Shown one piece after another: positions 61,877 through 64,000 of a stretch of 64,000 bases of DNA. The position numbers were made by a program, and so were the translations under genes. Every line of letters begins with the position of its first letter. The first letter of the stretch is position 1. The notes below the pieces were generated by a model that worked only from the letters and a program-made list of their open reading frames with translations, did no database searches and was not told the origin of the DNA. The stretch spans positions 1 to 64,000 of the forward strand of contig NZ_JACXAD010000001.1 in NCBI RefSeq assembly GCF_014699115.1, in the 5' to 3' direction. The stretch comes from Hymenobacter montanus. Its GTDB lineage: Bacteria; Bacteroidota; Bacteroidia; Cytophagales; Hymenobacteraceae.

Positions 61877-64000
61877 ATGGAAGCTAAATTCTCAAACCGC
61901 GTCAAAGAGGTCATCTCCCTCAGTCGGGAAGAGGCCATCCGTCTCGGTCACGACTACATCGGTACCGAGCACCTGCTCCTGGGCATGATTCGCGAGGCGG
62001 AAGGCACCGCCCTGGGCCTGCTGCGTAAGCTGGGCGTATCCATTGATGAGCTGAAGTTCTCGCTGGAGCAGGCTACCCGCAACACCGCCAATCAGGGCAC
62101 CAGCATCACCGGCTCGATTCCGCTTACCAAGCAGACGGAGAAGGTGCTGAAAATAACCTATCTGGAAGCTAAAATCTTTAAGTCCGAAATCATCGGTACC
62201 GAACACCTGCTGTTGTCTATCCTGCGGGACGAAGACAACATATCTTCTCAAATTCTTTCCAAGTTTAACGTGAACTACGAAACTGTGCGCGATTCGCTGG
62301 ACTACCATGGCAACGCGTCGCCGAGCCCCAAAGCCGGCCCCGATACCGACGATGACGACAACGACAAGCTGTTTGGCTCCTCGGGTCCGGGCGGCCGGGG
62401 CAGCGCCGGTAGCTCGGCCACCAAGAAGCCGGGCGAGAAATCGCGCACTCCGGTGCTCGATAACTTTGGCCGCGACCTCACCAAGCTTGCCGAAGACGAC
62501 AAGCTGGACCCCATCGTGGGCCGCGAGAAAGAGATTGAGCGCGTGGCCCAGATCCTAAGCCGCCGCAAAAAGAACAACCCCATTCTGATCGGGGAGCCCG
62601 GCGTGGGCAAAACCGCCATTGCCGAAGGCCTGGCCCTGCGCATCATCCAGAAGAAGGTGAGCCGCGTGCTGTTCAACAAGCGCGTGGTAACCCTCGACCT
62701 AGCTTCGCTGGTGGCCGGCACCAAGTACCGCGGCCAGTTTGAGGAGCGCATGAAGGCCGTGATGAATGAGCTGGAGAAGTCGCCCGACGTGATTCTGTTC
62801 ATTGATGAGCTGCACACCATCGTGGGCGCCGGGGGCGCTTCGGGCTCGCTCGACGCGTCGAACATGTTTAAGCCGGCGCTGGCCCGGGGCGAGATTCAAT
62901 GCATCGGCGCCACCACGCTGGATGAGTACCGCCAGTACATCGAGAAAGACGGCGCCTTAGCGCGTCGTTTCCAAATGGTGATGGTGGACCCCACCACGCC
63001 CGAGGAGACCATCGAGATCCTGCACAACATCAAGGACAAGTACCAGGACCACCACCACGTGGTGTACACCGACAAGGCCATTGAGCAGTGCGTGATGCTG
63101 AGCGACCGCTACATGAGCGACCGGTTCCTGCCTGACAAGGCCATCGACATTCTCGACGAAGCCGGGGCCCGCGTGCACATCAACAACATCGTGGTGCCCG
63201 AGGACATTCTCGCGCTCGAGGAGCAGATTGAGAACATCAAGGGCGAGAAAAACCGGGTGGTGAAATCGCAGAAATACGAAGAGGCTGCCAAGCTCCGCGA
63301 CACCGAGAAGAAGCTGCTCGACCAGCTCGAATCGGCTAAAAAGAGCTGGGAAGAGGAAACCAAGAAGAAGCGCTACACGGTGAAAGAGGAAAACGTGGCC
63401 GAGGTTATCGCCATGATGACCGGCATCCCCGTTTCGCGCGTGGCTCAGAATGAGAGCCAGAAGCTCCTCAACATGAACGACGAGCTGCAAGGCAAGGTGA
63501 TTGGCCAGGACAAGGCCATCAAACAGCTCGTGAAAGCTATCCAGCGCACGCGGGTTGGCTTGAAGGACCCTAAGAAGCCGATTGGCTCGTTCGTGTTCCT
63601 CGGCCCCACGGGTGTGGGTAAAACCGAGCTGGCCAAGGTGCTGGCGACGTACTTGTTCGACAAGGAAGACGCGCTGGTGCGCGTCGACATGTCGGAATAC
63701 ATGGAGAAGTTCAGCGTTTCGCGCCTGGTCGGCGCGCCTCCCGGCTACGTGGGCTACGAAGAAGGCGGCCAGCTGACGGAGAAAATCCGCCGCAAGCCTT
63801 ACTCGGTAATCCTGCTCGACGAAATTGAGAAGGCACACCCGGACGTGTACAACCTGCTGCTGCAAGTGCTCGACGACGGCATCCTGACCGATGGCCTCGG
63901 CCGCAAGGTGGACTTCCGCAACACCATCATTATCATGACCTCGAACATCGGGGCCCGTGACCTGCAGGACTTTGGCGCCGGCATCGGCTTTGGCACCAAG
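61877..64000 (+). CDS. clpC: ATP-dependent Clp protease ATP-binding subunit ClpC (partial, runs off the window)
   Basis: 708 codons visible without a stop from ATG 61877; about 130-150 residues are probably missing. N domain (two repeats, [20 protein letters not shown] and [10 protein letters not shown]), an acidic Gly/Ser linker (about 150-200), first AAA+ with Walker [10 protein letters not shown] (Lys245) and Walker [11 protein letters not shown], a UVR-type middle domain ([15 protein letters not shown]), and second AAA+ with Walker [10 protein letters not shown] (Lys582) and Walker [15 protein letters not shown] hexameric unfoldase feeding ClpP. The middle domain is the mark of ClpC and distinguishes it from ClpA and ClpB. 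Confidence 0.96.
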   Translation, partial: MEAKFSNRVKEVISLSREEAIRLGHDYIGTEHLLLGMIREAEGTALGLLRKLGVSIDELKFSLEQATRNTANQGTSITGSIPLTKQTEKVLKITYLEAKIFKSEIIGTEHLLLSILRDEDNISSQILSKFNVNYETVRDSLDYHGNASPSPKAGPDTDDDDNDKLFGSSGPGGRGSAGSSATKKPGEKSRTPVLDNFGRDLTKLAEDDKLDPIVGREKEIERVAQILSRRKKNNPILIGEPGVGKTAIAEGLALRIIQKKVSRVLFNKRVVTLDLASLVAGTKYRGQFEERMKAVMNELEKSPDVILFIDELHTIVGAGGASGSLDASNMFKPALARGEIQCIGATTLDEYRQYIEKDGALARRFQMVMVDPTTPEETIEILHNIKDKYQDHHHVVYTDKAIEQCVMLSDRYMSDRFLPDKAIDILDEAGARVHINNIVVPEDILALEEQIENIKGEKNRVVKSQKYEEAAKLRDTEKKLLDQLESAKKSWEEETKKKRYTVKEENVAEVIAMMTGIPVSRVAQNESQKLLNMNDELQGKVIGQDKAIKQLVKAIQRTRVGLKDPKKPIGSFVFLGPTGVGKTELAKVLATYLFDKEDALVRVDMSEYMEKFSVSRLVGAPPGYVGYEEGGQLTEKIRRKPYSVILLDEIEKAHPDVYNLLLQVLDDGILTDGLGRKVDFRNTIIIMTSNIGARDLQDFGAGIGFGTK

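Overview
The window reads as chromosomal DNA of a Hymenobacter-like member of the Bacteroidota (Cytophagales, Hymenobacteraceae). The evidence is high GC with GC-rich third codon positions, two kinds of type IX secretion C-terminal signal, a PorP/SprF partner gene, a SusC/SusD pair and many lipoprotein glycosidases. The genus is inferred from gene style, not from a marker gene. The first ~110 bases are low-complexity C/G sequence that looks like a poor contig end. The window ends inside clpC.

Layout. 0.8-2.8 kb: secreted GH30 glycosidase. 3.0-4.5 kb: isocitrate dehydrogenase. 5.0-10.9 kb: giant type-B T9SS cargo protein plus its PorP/SprF partner. 11.3-12.1 kb: PhyH-type oxygenase. 12.3-17.6 kb: a lower-GC block of foreign character carrying a ytfQRT-yjfF type furanose ABC importer, bounded by gene fragments and a truncated amidohydrolase. 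18.7-22.3 kb: DUF2156 protein, zinc-dependent phospholipase C-like protein and a HEAT-like orphan. 22.5-35.7 kb: polysaccharide utilisation locus with four GH43 genes, one GH5-like gene, SusC/SusD and a lipoprotein aldose epimerase; four copies of a CAAACGTTTG-centred palindrome mark its two control regions. 35.9-43.8 kb: NtrB/NtrC-like two-component pair divergent from a MacAB-like export system. 44-54.6 kb: a six-gene operon (Tir/CesT-like chaperone, PspA, OB-fold/NfeD-like membrane protein, flotillin, DUF559 nuclease-fold protein, giant propeller/coiled-coil/AAA+ ATPase) divergent from an XRE regulator. 54.7-64 kb: two tRNA-Ser genes and housekeeping envelope and translation genes (YihY, thioesterase, MltG, Sua5/YciO, LpxL-like acyltransferase, WbqC, ClpC).

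How the genes work together. The PUL appears aimed at arabinose- and xylose-containing plant polysaccharide: surface enzymes release oligosaccharides, SusC/D import them, and the epimerase supplies the usable anomer. The foreign ABC importer, of the galactofuranose/pentofuranose type, could feed the same catabolism. The 44-54 kb operon resembles PspA-centred envelope-stress systems, here combined with a flotillin, an AAA+ ATPase and a nuclease-fold protein.

Two families of dispersed palindromic elements are the most unusual structural signal. One, about 45 bp, occurs five times within 45.4-49.7 kb (one copy a diverged relative), and four of these copies lie in frame inside two genes of the stress operon, where the canonical copies encode PLPPEGKGxGDGV. 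The other is a set of hairpins with conserved ends AGAACGTCC...GGACGCTCT in spacers.
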